Of a DNA stretch of 15,418 nucleotides, positions 13,925 to 15,418 are shown one piece after another. Source of the DNA: Phycisphaerae bacterium (GTDB lineage Bacteria > Planctomycetota > Phycisphaerae > Sedimentisphaerales > Anaerohalosphaeraceae); assembly GCA_021736615.1 (NCBI GenBank), contig JAIPFN010000127.1, positions 1 through 15,418 of the forward strand. Direction: 5' to 3'. Both the position numbers and the translations under genes were made by a program. The stretch's first letter is position 1. Each line of letters begins with the position of its first letter. Under the pieces are notes generated by a model. It worked only from the letters and a program-made list of their open reading frames with translations, was not told the origin of the DNA and searched no databases.

Positions 13925-15418
13925 CTATTCATCTGAAGCATACTCAATGATGAGAGTTGCTGCTGCAGGATTGTCATGGTTTTTTCAAGACGAGCAAACT
14001 GTGCGGTTAGACGTGCCTCTTTTTTCGTCAGCCTTTTCTCCTCCAGTGCAATTCTGTCGTCGATAGCTTCCATGGCTTTTTTACCGCTTTCCGTATCAAT
14101 GGCAAGGTACCCCCTGGGTACCATATTTTCGTCGACAGTAGTGTCAAGGATGTCTTTGAGGCGATCTTTGAGTGCTCCTGCAAAACCCTGTTGAACATGA
14201 ATTGTCGCCGTATACGTCTGGCTAGCCGAAAGAGAGTCCATGTCAATACTGATTTGCAAATCGCGTTCCGGGTACCACTCATCGCTATCCGCGTTAAGTC
14301 TTCCCTTTATTGTTACCAGGCCATTATCATCCCAGGTGTCGGCGGGCTGATAGTGCCATTGAGTTTCCGATGAATGCTTAATTCTTACCTGTAAGATATC
14401 TCCGGCACCATCGGTATCGACTTCAACTTCATAGTCGCCGACCTCCGTGTATTGGCTGGAACCGGTGAAATTGATTATATTCTTGTCTGTCCCGCTGCTC
14501 TTGCCGGCATTGAAGGCACCTATCAGTGCCGCCACTGCCTCATAATCATTCTCAATCGCCTCGTCGAGTTTGGCTTCGTCGAGTTTAAGCGTTCCAAGGC
14601 TGTCCTGGTCGCTGCTGAAATCCAGGCCGATCTCCCATGCGTAGATATATTCTTCTTCGCCTTCTGTAAACCCAACCGCCGGTGTTCTGATCCCTGCTCT
14701 CATGATGGATTGAACGACCTTTGTTGTGTAGTTTGAGATCAGGACGCCTGCTTTCTTTGTCTCTTCGTCGTATGCTGATTTTTCCTTGATGAAGGATATT
14801 GTCGAATTATATGAGCTTACCAGACCCTTGAGCTTGGATTTTAAAGAATTTAAATCTTTGTTAAGGCTGATCTGAACTGTTCCAACATCGTAAAGCTCAA
14901 TAGATACGCCCGGCAGAACGCCCGAGAATGAATTTGAACTCCTGCTTATCCAGGCCTTTGCCGTTTCTTCCATGGAATAATTTGATGCACCCGACTGGTC
15001 GAGTAAAGCCGGGTCTATAGAAATCATCGACGCATCGCCTATCGAAGAAGCAAATGTAAATTTAACATCGCCTGCGTCGAGAGAACCCGAGACGGTTATG
15101 TCACCAGCGTTTACGTTTGACAGGCCTTCGAGAGCGGCCTGTATCACGGCGTTAGAAGCGTCAACGGCAATGTTACCTGTTGTCTGTCCGTCGTAAGTCA
15201 GCGTATATGTTCCCGTAGCTGGCGATGTTACCGCAGAAAGTGTCTGTACTTCATTTGCCGGATAACCGTCGACTTTTATCTGACTGTCCTGGGCGGCCTG
15301 GGTTCTGATGAAATCTCCGGCATTGAGAATATTGGAAAGCAACCCGCCTTCTGTTCCACCGTCAGCTGTGGCATCGCTGAAAGTCGGCAGAACCAGCGCA
15401 GCAGGATCACCGCCGCCT
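13921..15418 (-). CDS. fliD: Flagellar filament cap protein FliD (HAP2), 5' end outside the window
   Basis: FliD caps the growing filament and folds flagellin into it. The frame stays open to the window edge (at least 498 residues), so the start is missing; the internal TTG at 15342 is not a real start. Order from the N-terminal side: a hook-IN-like 'I-K-V-D-G' edge; a ~80-residue beta-rich module (about 14995-15237); then SSNSFSGVLPGVSIELY, the FliD 'S-S-N-T-x-x-x-x-x-P-G-V-T-x-x-L' motif; helices KGLVSSYNSTISFIKEK; LGTLKLDEAKLDEAIENDYEAVAALI, typical FliD_C; an additional beta-rich stretch (residues ~290-390 counted from 15342); and a terminal coiled coil ALEEKRLTKKEARLTAQFAR matching 'RIxxLExRLxxxExRLxxQFxxLE'. 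No leader or chaperone gene is visible. Confidence 0.9.
   Translation of the reverse strand, partial: GGGDPAALVLPTFSDATADGGTEGGLLSNILNAGDFIRTQAAQDSQIKVDGYPANEVQTLSAVTSPATGTYTLTYDGQTTGNIAVDASNAVIQAALEGLSNVNAGDITVSGSLDAGDVKFTFASSIGDASMISIDPALLDQSGASNYSMEETAKAWISRSSNSFSGVLPGVSIELYDVGTVQISLNKDLNSLKSKLKGLVSSYNSTISFIKEKSAYDEETKKAGVLISNYTTKVVQSIMRAGIRTPAVGFTEGEEEYIYAWEIGLDFSSDQDSLGTLKLDEAKLDEAIENDYEAVAALIGAFNAGKSSGTDKNIINFTGSSQYTEVGDYEVEVDTDGAGDILQVRIKHSSETQWHYQPADTWDDNGLVTIKGRLNADSDEWYPERDLQISIDMDSLSASQTYTATIHVQQGFAGALKDRLKDILDTTVDENMVPRGYLAIDTESGKKAMEAIDDRIALEEKRLTKKEARLTAQFARLEKTMTILQQQLSSLSMLQMNS

Overview
The window is almost entirely one flagellar gene block read on the + strand: basal body, export apparatus and stator genes. 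It ends against a convergent filament-cap gene on the - strand. The organism is a Gram-negative-type motile bacterium, with a periplasmic stator domain and a signal peptide on FliP. I infer a member of Planctomycetota, possibly a Phycisphaerae/Sedimentisphaerales-like lineage. The grounds are mid-range GC judged by eye, several TTG/GTG starts with modest Shine-Dalgarno (SD) sites, a tyrosine-kinase-type P-loop module in the block, a beta-rich surface-protein module inside FliD, and heptamer-type intergenic repeats. This assignment is an inference from style, not a database match.

Layout. Bases 64-5610 hold fliE, fliF, fliG, fliH, fliI and fliJ: rod adaptor, MS ring, rotor switch, and the ATPase complex with its regulator and stalk. 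The fliE-fliF and fliF-fliG gaps each carry the same composite repeat, AATTACN heptamers followed by a TCGGCC hairpin. Bases 5646-8669 hold a MotE/MgtE_N-like coiled-coil membrane protein, one motA, and two tandem motB paralogues. Bases 8670-8887 are a 218-bp gap with a terminator-like hairpin, a G-rich tract, a hydrophobic short open frame and a good sigma-54 promoter candidate. Bases 8888-12283 hold fliO, fliP, fliQ, fliR and flhB, the membrane export gate. Bases 12314-13924 hold the oddest gene, described below. Bases 13921-15418 hold the 3' part of fliD on the - strand; its stop codon interlocks with that of the previous gene in one TTAA.

How it works together. FliF, FliG and FliE build the rotor base. 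FliH, FliI and FliJ energise and feed the export gate FliO/P/Q/R/FlhB. MotA and the two MotB proteins form the torque-generating stator. FliD caps the filament. Genes common at this position in other bacteria (fliK, flgD, flgE, fliL, fliM, fliN) are absent from the window.

Main discovery candidate. The gene directly after flhB, where flhA is expected, encodes an FlhA-like membrane domain including the cytoplasmic FHIPEP segment. Its large cytosolic FlhA-C domain is missing and replaced, through an acidic linker, by a domain with the fold signature of MinD/CpsD-type (BY-kinase) P-loop ATPases. The Walker A lysine and Walker B aspartate of that domain are gone, and the FlhA membrane half has lost the conserved GDGL aspartate. 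It looks like a non-catalytic FlhA paralogue built as an FlhA-N/pseudo-ATPase chimera.
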